Assembly: GCA_030524175.1 (NCBI GenBank)
Contig: JAUNHC010000035.1
Location: 1-61,558, forward strand
Source of the DNA: Eubacteriales bacterium
GTDB lineage: Bacteria > Bacillota > Clostridia > Lachnospirales > Lachnospiraceae
DNA length: 61,558 nucleotides
Direction of reading: 5' to 3'
The notes below the pieces were generated by a model, which saw only the letters and a program-made list of their open reading frames with translations, did no database searches and was not told the DNA's origin. Below, piece after piece: positions 16,314-25,077 of this stretch. Numbering within the stretch: position 1 is the first letter of the stretch; each line of letters begins with the position of its first letter. A program made the position numbers and the translations under genes.

Positions 16314-17285
16314 TCAGTTTTTAGGCCCTTCTTTTGGGGCAGACTTTCCGGTGCATGACCCGGCGCAGGAAGCACATGAACCTGTACAAGATGACACCGC
16401 TGCTTTTTTGCCAATGCCAAAGCCTTTTGTGAGGGCTCCTGTGGGACATGCCCGGACACAGTCTCCACAGCGGATGCATTCGGGGCTGTTTGGCGTCTTC
16501 CGTGGATCGATGCCCATTTTGCAGGTCTTTTTGCAGATGCCGCAGTTCACACATTTATCCTCATCCAGACGCAGATGGTAGAGGGAAATAGGGTTAAATA
16601 CGCCGTAGACCGCGCCCAGCGGGCAGAGGAACTTGCAGAAAGGCCGATAGCTGAACATGGAAAGCACCAGGATGAATATCAGCAGAAAGACCTTCCAGTC
16701 AAACAGCCAGCCAACGGCAGCCTGCAGATCAGGATTTCCCGCTACCAGAGGAATGCCTCCCAGCAAGGTGCCTGATGGACAGATCCACTTGCAGAACCAG
16801 GGGTCTCCCTGGCCAATGATGTTCACCGCGAACATGGGCAGCAGCAGGACGAACACCGCAAGAATGACATATTTGAGATACTTCAGGTATTTTTCCCCCG
16901 GCAGCTTTTTTATCTTTGGCACCGGAATCTTATGCAGTAGATCCTGAACCAGTCCAAAGGGACAGAGGAAACCGCAGACCACTCGTCCGATCAAAGCTCC
17001 AATAGCCATCAAAAAACCGATGATGTAAAAAGAAAACTGGTAGTTACGGCTGCTGATAACTGCCTGAAGGGAACCAATGGGACAGGCTCCCAGGGCACCG
17101 GGACAGGAATAACAGTTAAGCCCCGGCACACACAGTGCTTTTGTAGGCCCGGTATAAATTTTTGACTGGATAAAGCCATTCACATAGCCGTTTGTCAGTG
17201 CGGCAAATATAATCTGTACCCAGAGCCGGATGCCTTTTTGGGGCCGCTTGTTTGTAGCTTTTTTTGTGACTTTTTTATTTTTCAT
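16314..17285 (-). CDS. NapH/YccM-like membrane ferredoxin (4Fe-4S)
   Basis: The 323-residue protein has about six membrane segments with Cys motifs at the membrane edges (CGFLCPFG, CKWICPSG, CKFLCPLG), then two 4Fe-4S cluster motifs, CVNCGICKKTCKMG and CIRCGDCVRACPTG. Proteins of this kind pass electrons across or along the membrane. A further Cys-rich tail (SSCTGSCASCAGSCTG) follows. The start follows TAGGAGCAG and lies 10 nt after the CXXC microprotein gene. It probably delivers reducing equivalents to the thioredoxin-like lipoprotein encoded next; that link is inference. Confidence 0.9.
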   Translation of the reverse strand: MKNKKVTKKATNKRPQKGIRLWVQIIFAALTNGYVNGFIQSKIYTGPTKALCVPGLNCYSCPGALGACPIGSLQAVISSRNYQFSFYIIGFLMAIGALIGRVVCGFLCPFGLVQDLLHKIPVPKIKKLPGEKYLKYLKYVILAVFVLLLPMFAVNIIGQGDPWFCKWICPSGTLLGGIPLVAGNPDLQAAVGWLFDWKVFLLIFILVLSMFSYRPFCKFLCPLGAVYGVFNPISLYHLRLDEDKCVNCGICKKTCKMGIDPRKTPNSPECIRCGDCVRACPTGALTKGFGIGKKAAVSSCTGSCASCAGSCTGKSAPKEGPKN

Positions 17286-17294
17286 ATACTGCTC

Positions 17295-17441
17295 CTAACC
17301 AATTCCTATACATTCCAGGCAGATTGCCGCTGCTTTTTTTAGTACCGTCAAATGTTCCTCCCGGAGTAGTCCGAGTCCCACAGATGCCAGACCCAGGATG
17401 AAGCAGGCAATGCCCATGTATTGTCTTCTTTTTTCTGCCAT
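17295..17441 (-). CDS. CD1871A-family CXXC microprotein
   Basis: A 48-residue protein is encoded between the ABC ATPase and the Fe-S gene. It starts MAEKRRQYMGIACFILGLAS, has one membrane helix (about 9-25), and ends with AAAICLECIGIG, giving the CLEC (CxxC) pair on a short soluble tail. This matches the CXXC microproteins found beside the same genes in clostridia. ATG 17441 overlaps the ATPase stop by one base. It may shuttle thiols between the Fe-S protein and the thioredoxin domain. Confidence 0.88.
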   Translation of the reverse strand: MAEKRRQYMGIACFILGLASVGLGLLREEHLTVLKKAAAICLECIGIG

Positions 17442-18124
17442 CAGACCTCACCTCCCTTCCCCATGTAAACCAGGCGGCCGCCTTTGTTCAATCCCCAGAT
17501 TTCATCCGCACAGCGGGTGATTTTATGGGAATGCGTTACAATGATCACGCATTTGTTGTGCACATGGGCCAGATCCACCAGGATGTCCATCACATCACGC
17601 TCTGTCTCCCGGTCCAGATTGCCGCTTGGTTCATCCGCCAGCAGCAGGTTAGGCTCGTGGGACAGGGCACGGGCAATGCCCACCCTCTGCTGTTCTCCGC
17701 CGGAGAGCCCCAGTACGCGGCGCCCCGCCGTCTCCTCGTTAATGCCTACGCTGTCCAGCAAAGACAGGGCAAAGGCACGGTTGCTTTTATGACGGACCCC
17801 GCTGATGGACATGGAAAGCTCAATGTTCTCCAATGCGGTTTTATTTAACAAAAGGTTATAGCTCTGGAATATAACGCCTATTTTTTCGGCGCGGTACCGG
17901 TCCCTGTCAAGCTCACGCAGATCCTCGCCCTCATACAGGATGGTTCCCTCCGTACAGATGTCCAGTCCGGCTAAGAGGGAGAGCAGGGAAGTCTTGCCCG
18001 CCCCGGATCTTCCCACGATACAGTAGACCCTGCCCGGTTCAAACTCTGCATTTAATCCCTGAAATACCGGTTTTGTGGTTTTTTCATAGGTATATCCCAC
18101 GTTTTTAAGTGTTAAAACAGCCAT
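17441..18124 (-). CDS. ABC transporter ATP-binding protein (LolD/MacB-like)
   Basis: The ATPase of 227 residues has Walker A GRSGAGKTS, signature LSGGEQQRVGIARAL and Walker B LLLADEPSGNLD, typical of ATPases that drive FtsX-type permeases. I place the start at ATG 18124 (MAVLTLKNVGYTYEK), preceded by GGAGGAAGT; an upstream in-frame ATG at 18175 lies within the permease gene and lacks a site. It follows the permease gene by 16 nt and overlaps the CXXC microprotein gene. This type usually powers conformational change and not classical transport. Confidence 0.93.
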   Translation of the reverse strand: MAVLTLKNVGYTYEKTTKPVFQGLNAEFEPGRVYCIVGRSGAGKTSLLSLLAGLDICTEGTILYEGEDLRELDRDRYRAEKIGVIFQSYNLLLNKTALENIELSMSISGVRHKSNRAFALSLLDSVGINEETAGRRVLGLSGGEQQRVGIARALSHEPNLLLADEPSGNLDRETERDVMDILVDLAHVHNKCVIIVTHSHKITRCADEIWGLNKGGRLVYMGKGGEV

Positions 18125-18140
18125 GTTTACTTCCTCCATT

Positions 18141-19517
18141 TCAATTTCGCTGGCGCAGGATGCGCATAGGCTCATACTTCATTGCACAGGCTGAGCTGAC
18201 CGCACCTGCGATTGCTGTCAGGATCAGGGCGATGCCTGTAAGCTCTGTGATGGTAGTAAGACTCAGCGCTGCTTTGATGTGGGTGATGGGGCTGTTGTCC
18301 GTAGCCAGCCCGCCATAAGAGGCGCCGCCCATACTGCCTGTAAGGTTAGGTCCGCCCATAGCCTGGGACATCTGGTCTGCCAGCAGCATATCGGTGACTG
18401 GCTGGGCCAGCAGACTGCCCAAGGCAATGCCAAGGATCAGGCAGACAGCCATGATGAGTGCAGATTCCAGGATCAGCTGCGCTGCAACTTTACTTTTTTT
18501 CATACCCATAGACCGTAAGACACCGATTTCATATTTCTGTTCCCTCACTACTAATGCGGAGAGGATGATCAGGATCGCGGCCCCCAGCACCAGGACTACC
18601 CACAGGAAGATCATGGAGATCACGCACATCTGCTCAATGGGTTTCACAAAAGCGTCGTAGGCAACCGTATCGGTACTCAGACTGTAGTATTCGGAGAGAC
18701 CTGCGGCATAGGCTTCCCGGGCAAATGCATCCAGATCCTTTGGGTCTTTCAGGAAAAATTTCGTATTAAATATAGGTTCATACGTATAACGCGGATCGAT
18801 CAGGAGCTTATAATTGGTAAAGATCTCATCGTCGCGGTCCATTTCACCTTCACTGTATTCTCGGTGGTAGATGCCGCTGACTTTGAGGGTCATCTCTTCC
18901 AGCGGCTCCCCCTGCTTGTCCGTGTGGTAAATACTTTTCGCCCGGAATGTATCACCGGGTTTTAAGTTGTTCAGCTCTGCCAGTGTGTCAGAGATCAGGC
19001 ATTCGTTATCCTCCGCCGGAAAACTCCCGCCTTCGGCAAGTTTGGCCTGCCCGCTTTGGAACGGCTCCGCCTGGCTCATATCCTCGAACCCATTTAAATA
19101 GTACTGGGGAGAACGGGTCTTTACGCGATTTTCTCCTGCCCGCTGCATCTCCATATCCCCGTAGTCGATGGGCCTGGTGTATTTCAGATCATCTGCCACG
19201 GCCTCCATCTGAACGTAGTACATCGCCTTTTTCAGGTACTTGGAGGCAGACATTTTTCGAATCAGTCCATCAGTAAGCTCAGGCCGTCTGAATGTTTCAT
19301 CTTCTTCACTGGCTTCACCGACCTTCCTCTCATCCACATCCAGGAGCACTTCCGTGCTCAGCCGGTCTTTGTACTGCTTGGCAATGGCATCTGCATCGTT
19401 GTAGACTACCAGTGCCACACAGCTCATAGTGATGACCACCAGGAATATCCCGGCCGCCAGCAGATTCCTTCCTGCATTTCTGTACAGGTTTTGAAATGCA
19501 TTTTTTAAAATATACAT
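18141..19517 (-). CDS. FtsX-like ABC permease
   Basis: The 458-residue protein has an N-terminal helix (about 18-38), a large extracellular domain (about 40-290) and three C-terminal helices with the FtsX signature EQKYEIGVLRSMGMKKSKVA. This is the MacB/FtsX layout. A long extracellular segment rich in acidic residues could contact the fused thioredoxin lipoprotein, which carries a similar domain. It is the first gene of the minus-strand operon and lies divergent from the two-component genes at 19678, which probably control it. Confidence 0.92.
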   Translation of the reverse strand: MYILKNAFQNLYRNAGRNLLAAGIFLVVITMSCVALVVYNDADAIAKQYKDRLSTEVLLDVDERKVGEASEEDETFRRPELTDGLIRKMSASKYLKKAMYYVQMEAVADDLKYTRPIDYGDMEMQRAGENRVKTRSPQYYLNGFEDMSQAEPFQSGQAKLAEGGSFPAEDNECLISDTLAELNNLKPGDTFRAKSIYHTDKQGEPLEEMTLKVSGIYHREYSEGEMDRDDEIFTNYKLLIDPRYTYEPIFNTKFFLKDPKDLDAFAREAYAAGLSEYYSLSTDTVAYDAFVKPIEQMCVISMIFLWVVLVLGAAILIILSALVVREQKYEIGVLRSMGMKKSKVAAQLILESALIMAVCLILGIALGSLLAQPVTDMLLADQMSQAMGGPNLTGSMGGASYGGLATDNSPITHIKAALSLTTITELTGIALILTAIAGAVSSACAMKYEPMRILRQRN

Positions 19518-19633
19518 AACATGTTCTCTCGTTTCTTTTAGGATTTTTTTCAGTATAGCACAGGATATGTTAATTCTGAGGCAAGACCAAACTGTTTAAA
19601 AATTATATTTTTGTTTTGTCCAGACACTGCTTG

Positions 19634-19642
19634 TGGTATACT
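19634..19642 (+). promoter_or_regulatory. Extended -10 promoter of the two-component genes
   Basis: TGGTATACT (TG at 19634-19635, TATACT at 19637-19642) forms an extended -10 box. No good -35 at 17 bp was seen, which fits the extended -10 class or activation by the encoded regulator. The start codon lies 36 bp downstream. Confidence 0.6.
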
Positions 19643-19677
19643 ATATCAATATAAATTTAGAATGGCAGGTGAGGGCA

Positions 19678-20346
19678 GTGCGTTTATTGATAATTGAAGA
19701 CAATACTGAACTGGCGGATTTGATGAAGGAGAAGCTGTCGGGATTTGGATATGTATGTGATATGGCTTATGATGGAGAAAGCGGAGACTTGAAGGCTTCC
19801 GATAACGATTATGATGCGATCCTGCTGGATCTGAACCTGCCGGACAGAGATGGTTTTGAATTGCTGGAAGACTGGCGGAGCCAGGGTATTACTGCACCAG
19901 TGCTCATTGTGACTGCCCGGGGAGAACTGGAACAGCGGGTCAAAGGCCTGCAGCTTGGCAGCGACGACTATATCACAAAGCCCTTTGAATTCGCAGAACT
20001 GAATGCCCGTATCCAGGCAGTGATCCGGCGGTTCCGGGGACGGGCAAATCCCGTTATTGTCATCAGGGAACTGTCCTTGGATCCGGCCATCCGGCGGGTA
20101 GAACTGAAGGGATGTGAGGTTTCTCTCTCCGCTAAAGAATTTGATATTTTGGAATATCTGGCAAGCTGTTATCCTCGCATTGTATCCAATGAGGAGTTGG
20201 CAGAGCATGTCTATGACGAAAATTTTGATCCCTTTTCCGGAGTCATCCGGGTCCACATGGCCAACATCAAGAAAAAGCTGAAAACAGGAGATACATCCAT
20301 TCTCTGCAACGCGAAAGGAAAGGGGTATTATCTATGTCTGGAATAA
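19678..20346 (+). CDS. OmpR/PhoB-type response regulator
   Basis: A receiver domain (VRLLIIEDNTELADLMKEKL, phospho-acceptor in AILLDLNLPDRDGFELL, Lys in DDYITKPFEFAEL) is joined to a winged-helix DNA-binding domain ending GVIRVHMANIKKKLKTG. The start is GTG 19678, 222 residues, because AGGTGAGGG lies just upstream; the earlier in-frame GTG at 19633 overlaps the promoter. The stop overlaps the kinase gene by 13 bp. It likely regulates the divergent FtsX/ABC/redox operon. Confidence 0.94.
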   Translation: MRLLIIEDNTELADLMKEKLSGFGYVCDMAYDGESGDLKASDNDYDAILLDLNLPDRDGFELLEDWRSQGITAPVLIVTARGELEQRVKGLQLGSDDYITKPFEFAELNARIQAVIRRFRGRANPVIVIRELSLDPAIRRVELKGCEVSLSAKEFDILEYLASCYPRIVSNEELAEHVYDENFDPFSGVIRVHMANIKKKLKTGDTSILCNAKGKGYYLCLE

Positions 20347-21377
20347 AAAAGCAAACCTGGTTTTTGATCGCCGGATATACTATTGTATTAAGTTTGAGTA
20401 TTGTTGCATGCTTCTATCTGTTTGTGCGCAATTCAAGCGCAGATACCAGCGGGCTGCCGGAGACCCTGTTCTATGCTCCGCAAAGCGGACAGGTTGTCAT
20501 GAACAGTTTTGTCACCTCAACCGAGCTGCATGATTATTTCCGCACGGCCTTTTTCCGCTATCTGCCCTTACTCATTATAGCTGTCTGCCTGCTGGTCCTT
20601 ATGCTTTCCTGTGTACTGTTGCTTTGTATCCATGCGCTGGAGCGCAGGCATAACAGGATCATTGCCAGTGATCTGCGGGATTTATCTGAATCGGAGCCTG
20701 AGCGTATCCGGGAAACGGATCTGAAGGAGGAGTATCAGAACATCCATACACGGCTTTCTGCGTATGAAAAGGACCAGCAGCGTCTCCATTCCTTCATTGC
20801 CCACGAGCAAAAAAATTTGGTCATGCTCATCAAAGCCCGGCTCAATGAGTCCTCTGACCCCCTGCTGATACGGGATATTGAGAAACTGGCTCAATCCGTA
20901 GATGATATTCTGACTATCTCTGCGCATCGGGACTCCAGCCGTGAAATGGTGGACCTGGCGCTGATCACGGCGGAGGAATGTGATACCTACCGAAGCATTT
21001 ATCCCAATCTCTCCTTCTGCTTTGATGAAGACGCTTCTTATGAAATGTTAGGTAAAGAGCAATGGCTGCGCCGGGCCGTTGACAATCTGCTGGATAACGC
21101 GGTCAAATACGGCAACGGAAGCTTGATCGAGGTATCCCTGGAACAGCAGCATGACAGCGTTTTGCTCCACATACGGGATCATGGCATGGGAATGAGTGAA
21201 GAGGAGGAAGAGCCGATATTTGAACACGGTTATCAGATTAGAGAATTAAACAAGGACGGCTATGGGATCGGGCTGAGCCTTGTTCAGCACGTATGCACAT
21301 TGTGCGATGGTTTTGTCCGTGTGAACAGCCGTGAGGGGCGCGGAAGTGAATTTGTTTTGGCATTTCCTTCAGCCTGA
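20334..21377 (+). CDS. Sensor histidine kinase
   Basis: The 347-residue kinase has two membrane helices (about 10-31 and 80-104) around a short extracellular loop of roughly 45 residues. The dimerisation segment carries FIAHEQKNLVMLIKARLNES, where His is followed by EQKN and no Pro, unlike the common HExRTP box. The ATP-binding part has DNLLDNAVKYG (N box), HIRDHGMGMSEEE (G1) and GYGIGLSLVQ (G2). Its partner is the overlapping regulator gene. The signal could be envelope redox state, judging by neighbours, but this is inference. Confidence 0.92.
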   Translation: MSGIKKQTWFLIAGYTIVLSLSIVACFYLFVRNSSADTSGLPETLFYAPQSGQVVMNSFVTSTELHDYFRTAFFRYLPLLIIAVCLLVLMLSCVLLLCIHALERRHNRIIASDLRDLSESEPERIRETDLKEEYQNIHTRLSAYEKDQQRLHSFIAHEQKNLVMLIKARLNESSDPLLIRDIEKLAQSVDDILTISAHRDSSREMVDLALITAEECDTYRSIYPNLSFCFDEDASYEMLGKEQWLRRAVDNLLDNAVKYGNGSLIEVSLEQQHDSVLLHIRDHGMGMSEEEEEPIFEHGYQIRELNKDGYGIGLSLVQHVCTLCDGFVRVNSREGRGSEFVLAFPSA

Positions 21378-21706
21378 ATCCCTTAGGTGTTCAGTTTTTT
21401 GCTTTTATATCTGACCTTCTATTTCTGAAAAGATCCAAAGTGTCTCCCTGCACTGCTCTGCATAGAGAATTGCAACCGTCGATTAGTAAATACATGGATA
21501 AAAGGGCAATGGAATAATCCATTGTCTTTTTTCATGGGTACATTTCCCGTATATCATCCGTACTACATAGATATGCACTATTATTTTTGGAGAAAAGGGA
21601 GGACAAATAAAAATTGAAACAGCACTATCTTTTTGCAGTGTCCATTCGTTATACATAGTAGAAACAAAATGCGCATTTGTTTTCAAAAACGGGAAAGGAG
21701 GATTTA
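21378..21706. other. Intergenic stretch before the ECF sigma gene
   Basis: Apart from the terminator at 21505-21532 this 329-bp stretch has no supported gene. The last 80 bp should contain the sigma-factor promoter, but I could not identify matching boxes, which would fit an ECF-type autoregulated promoter. Confidence 0.4.
21505..21532 (+). terminator. Intrinsic terminator after the kinase gene
   Basis: A 9-bp stem GGCAATGGA/TCCATTGTC (21505-21513, 21518-21526) with an ATAA loop is followed by six T residues. It ends the two-component operon. Confidence 0.9.
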
Positions 21707-22231
21707 GTGGATATTGATTTTTGGGTGATACAAAAAATGAAGCGTGGAGATGAAAACGCTTTTGATGCATTTATCCGTAAACATTATGAAGAAATACTAA
21801 AATATTGCAGCTACCATTGTCCTGACAGATCATACGCAGAAGATTTGACACAGGAAACTTTTTTACGCTTCTTTGAAAAATTATCTGATTACCGTTATAT
21901 GGGGAAAACCAGGAATTATCTGTATACCATTGCCGGAAATCTTTGCCGGGATTCTTATAAAAGGATCAGGGAAAGTTTCTTAGATGAACAAGCCTTAGAG
22001 AAACAAGATCCTTTACGTCCTCCGGAAACAGAGGAGCTTCTTAACAGATTGGAAATTAGGGAAGCTCTGGATAGATTGCCGGCTGAATTAAAGGAGGTGA
22101 TCATTCTGTATTATTTCCAGGAATTAAAACTTACAGAAATAGCCGACACCTTACAAATAGGTCTTTCATTAGTAAAGTATCGGATAAAACAGGCAAAAAA
22201 GCACTTAGAAAAGCTGCTGAGAGAGGAGTAA
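21707..22231 (+). CDS. ECF-type RNA polymerase sigma factor
   Basis: The product of 174 residues shows sigma region 2 (YCSYHCPDRSYAEDLTQETF) and region 4 (LDRLPAELKEVIILYYFQEL and TEIADTLQIGLSLVKYRIKQ). It would direct polymerase to a small regulon. The start is GTG 21707 preceded by AAAGGAGG at a spacing of 6. It is co-directional with a membrane protein and an ABC exporter, a common Firmicutes arrangement where the sigma factor controls its own operon. No classical zinc anti-sigma gene is present; the membrane protein next to it may do that job. Confidence 0.92.
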   Translation: MDIDFWVIQKMKRGDENAFDAFIRKHYEEILKYCSYHCPDRSYAEDLTQETFLRFFEKLSDYRYMGKTRNYLYTIAGNLCRDSYKRIRESFLDEQALEKQDPLRPPETEELLNRLEIREALDRLPAELKEVIILYYFQELKLTEIADTLQIGLSLVKYRIKQAKKHLEKLLREE

Positions 22232-22235
22232 TCTC

Positions 22236-22994
22236 GTGAATATTGAAGAACAACTCAAAAAGTATAAAGAAACCCAGAAAATAATTCCTGATGAACAGCA
22301 CTTAAAAGAAACTGTAAGAAAATCTATGGAAGCATATTGTTCCTTTGAGCAGGAAAAGCAGTTAACCCACTGGGAATTTTTATGGACAGAATTACGGCTT
22401 ATACGAAAACGGTGGTGGCTGCTGCAAACGCTTTTGCTGTGCATCACTGCTATGCTTTTGCCATATGCATTAAACAATCTGTATCTGGTAAGGATGCTGG
22501 GCTTGATAGGGGTACTTTTTATTGTTTTGATAATACCGGAATTTTGGAAAAATAAGACTTGTGACTGTATGCAGGTTGAAGCGGCCTGCCTTTATTCCCT
22601 ACGCCAGATTTATGCGGCCAGAATGTTTTTGTTTGGTATTGTTGATGTATTTTTGATAAGTCTTTTTTGTGTATGGATCAAGAAAAGTATCAATTTTGTA
22701 TTACCTGAAATTCTGATTCATTTTCTATTTCCGGCTGTAGTTGCCGCGTGTATTTGCTTTGGTACATTGTGCAGCAAGCGTCCGGTGAGTGAGGGGACAT
22801 CCATTATTTTCTGTCTGTTATGGAGCGCGATATGGTGGACAGTTATCAGTAACGAAAAGATTTATTCCTTCATTACATTTCCCATATGGTGTGTCCTGTT
22901 GGGAACTGCCGTTGTTTTCTTAGTGGGTGCGATTTATAAAACGATATATGACTGCAATAAATACTGGGAGGGATTTAGATGGAATTACAGTTAG
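22236..22994 (+). CDS. Membrane protein, possible anti-sigma-like partner
   Basis: This 252-residue protein starts at GTG 22236 just after the sigma gene (GAGAGGAG site). The first 60 residues are charged and helical, then about six hydrophobic segments follow, including LLQTLLLCITAMLLPYALNN and ILIHFLFPAVVAACICFGTL. I do not recognise a named family. The cytosolic N-terminus plus position directly after the sigma gene suggest it may hold the sigma factor at the membrane; it could equally be a subunit of the ABC exporter, whose ATPase gene it overlaps by 16 bp. Confidence 0.75.
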   Translation: MNIEEQLKKYKETQKIIPDEQHLKETVRKSMEAYCSFEQEKQLTHWEFLWTELRLIRKRWWLLQTLLLCITAMLLPYALNNLYLVRMLGLIGVLFIVLIIPEFWKNKTCDCMQVEAACLYSLRQIYAARMFLFGIVDVFLISLFCVWIKKSINFVLPEILIHFLFPAVVAACICFGTLCSKRPVSEGTSIIFCLLWSAIWWTVISNEKIYSFITFPIWCVLLGTAVVFLVGAIYKTIYDCNKYWEGFRWNYS

Positions 22995-23857
22995 TTGATC
23001 TGACAAAAAGTTTTGGGGACTTTAACGCGGTAGATGGCATGAATCTCACGATCGAAAATGGTGTGTACGGACTTTTGGGTGTAAATGGTGCGGGAAAAAC
23101 CACTTTAATGAGAATGATCTGCACGTTATTGACTCCCACAAGAGGAAAGATATTATGTGACGGAAAAGATATTTTTCAGATGGGGGGAGAGTATCGAAAC
23201 CTTTTGGGATATCTGCCTCAGGACTTTGGGTTTTATCCTGAATTTACGCTTAAAGATTATCTTTTATACATTGCAAGCCTAAAAGGGATCCGTCCGATCG
23301 TGGCAAAGAAAAGAGTAAAAGCACTTCTCACACAAGTGGGGCTTAGTAAGTTAGCCAACAGGAAAATGAAGAAGTTATCGGGAGGGATGAAGCGCAGAGC
23401 CGGGATTGCACAAGCTATGCTAAATAATCCCAAAATACTGATCATGGATGAGCCAACTGCAGGGCTTGACCCTACGGAGAGAGTCCGTTTCCGCAATCTG
23501 ATAAGTGAACTTTCAGAAGAACGGATTGTAATATTGTCTACGCACATTGTTTCTGACATTGAGTATATCGCAAATAATATTTGGCTGATGAAAGACGGCA
23601 GAATCGTGCAGCAGGGGAGTTTAGACAGTATATTATCCTCCATGCCGGAAAAAGTATGGTCTTGCTTTACCACACATGAAAAAGCGGCAAAACTTATGAA
23701 GCAATATAAAGTGTCAAATATGAAATCAGAAAATGGTGGTGTAGAATTGCGGATCATCTCTGCCGGGCCGCCGTTTGAAAATGCAGAACAGGTACAGCCG
23801 ACTTTAGAAGATGTATTCTTGTTCTATTTTGGAGAAAAGGGGGATGATATGGAATGA
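22979..23857 (+). CDS. ABC transporter ATP-binding protein
   Basis: The ATPase of 292 residues has Walker A GVNGAGKTT, signature LSGGMKRRAGIAQAM and Walker B ILIMDEPTAGLDP, in the CcmA/NatA-like class that pairs with ABC-2 permeases. The last 60 residues form an extension. It overlaps both neighbours (16 bp upstream, 4 bp downstream), so the four genes are one operon. The substrate is unknown. Confidence 0.94.
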   Translation: MELQLVDLTKSFGDFNAVDGMNLTIENGVYGLLGVNGAGKTTLMRMICTLLTPTRGKILCDGKDIFQMGGEYRNLLGYLPQDFGFYPEFTLKDYLLYIASLKGIRPIVAKKRVKALLTQVGLSKLANRKMKKLSGGMKRRAGIAQAMLNNPKILIMDEPTAGLDPTERVRFRNLISELSEERIVILSTHIVSDIEYIANNIWLMKDGRIVQQGSLDSILSSMPEKVWSCFTTHEKAAKLMKQYKVSNMKSENGGVELRIISAGPPFENAEQVQPTLEDVFLFYFGEKGDDME

Positions 23858-25077
23858 TCCGGTTTGAAATAAAAAAGATTTTTTCAAAAACAGTAAATAA
23901 AATCGGTCTTGTAGTATTGTTGGCGGCATTGATAGTTACCTGTTATTTTGCAATCTCCTCTATGAGCTATGTGGATGAAGCAGGAAATACCCATGTGGGG
24001 ATCACAGCTGCAAGGAATCTACGGGATAAGAAGCTGGAATGGACAGGAGTGTTGACGGAAGATGTGTTTCAAGAAGTCATCCGGCAGAATCGTCTTGTAA
24101 ACGAAGCCTATCCAAACGATCCGGCAGATATACAAAAAAGTGAAATTGGTTATTCAAAAAAACAGGGATTTTCCGACATTAGGGATCTGATTAATTCCGG
24201 ATTTTCTGATTTCCGGGAATATAATTATTATCGGGCAGATAGCGTATCGGAGGATGAGGTTGGCAGAGTGTATGAAAACCGCACTTTAAATCTGGAAAAA
24301 TGGCTCAATTCTGAGGAAGCAAAAGACAAGTTCAGTGAAAAGGAAAAGACCTTTTTGATCAGTCAATATGAAAAGTTAAAGACACCCATTTATTATAAAT
24401 ATATGGGAGGCTGGGATGCCGCTTTGAAATATGCTACTACAATCATTATGCTGGCTGTTCTGATCTTAAGTTTTTTCGTATCCGGTATTTTTTCTAATGA
24501 ATTCCAATGGAAATCAGATTCAGTTTTCTTTTCTGCCAGATATGGGCGAGATAAAGGAGTATTATCAAAAATAGCGGCTGGATTGACTGTGATTACAGGA
24601 ATATATTGGTTGGTAATGCTGGTATATTCCGTTGTCATACTTAGTGTTGCAGGCGTTGATGGCGCAAACTGTGTAATCCAGACGGGCTGGACTTTCTGGA
24701 AAAGTTTTTATAATATTACGTATTTGCAGGCATACCTATTGACAGTTGTTGGCGGATACGTGGGAGCTTTATTCATTTTATCGGTTTCTATGCTGGTATC
24801 TGCAAAAACGCACACAATAGTTTTGGCTGTTACAATTCCATTTGTCTTAATATTTATTCAATCTTTTCTGGGAGGCTTTACGGCGCTGTCAGATGTGTTG
24901 GGACTCTTGCCGGATCAGCTTTTGCAGATAAATATGGCTATCAAAACCTTTAATCTTTATGAGATTGGGGGGAAAGTAGTAGGGTCAGTTCCAATTATTT
25001 TGACAGTATATTCAATTTTGTTTTGTGCTATCCTGCCTGTTCTGTATCTGGTATATCGAAAAACAGAAATAAAATAG
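23854..25077 (+). CDS. ABC-2 type permease with a large extracellular loop
   Basis: The 407-residue protein has a first membrane helix at about 16-34 (VNKIGLVVLLAALIVTCYFA), a soluble loop of about 170 residues, and five or six more helices from residue 195 on (YATTIIMLAVLILSFFVSGI, then SNEFQWKSDSVFFSARYGRD between helices). This matches ABC-2 permeases of the exporter class with an extracellular domain. It belongs to the ECF sigma operon and pairs with the ATPase. Confidence 0.9.
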   Translation: MIRFEIKKIFSKTVNKIGLVVLLAALIVTCYFAISSMSYVDEAGNTHVGITAARNLRDKKLEWTGVLTEDVFQEVIRQNRLVNEAYPNDPADIQKSEIGYSKKQGFSDIRDLINSGFSDFREYNYYRADSVSEDEVGRVYENRTLNLEKWLNSEEAKDKFSEKEKTFLISQYEKLKTPIYYKYMGGWDAALKYATTIIMLAVLILSFFVSGIFSNEFQWKSDSVFFSARYGRDKGVLSKIAAGLTVITGIYWLVMLVYSVVILSVAGVDGANCVIQTGWTFWKSFYNITYLQAYLLTVVGGYVGALFILSVSMLVSAKTHTIVLAVTIPFVLIFIQSFLGGFTALSDVLGLLPDQLLQINMAIKTFNLYEIGGKVVGSVPIILTVYSILFCAILPVLYLVYRKTEIK

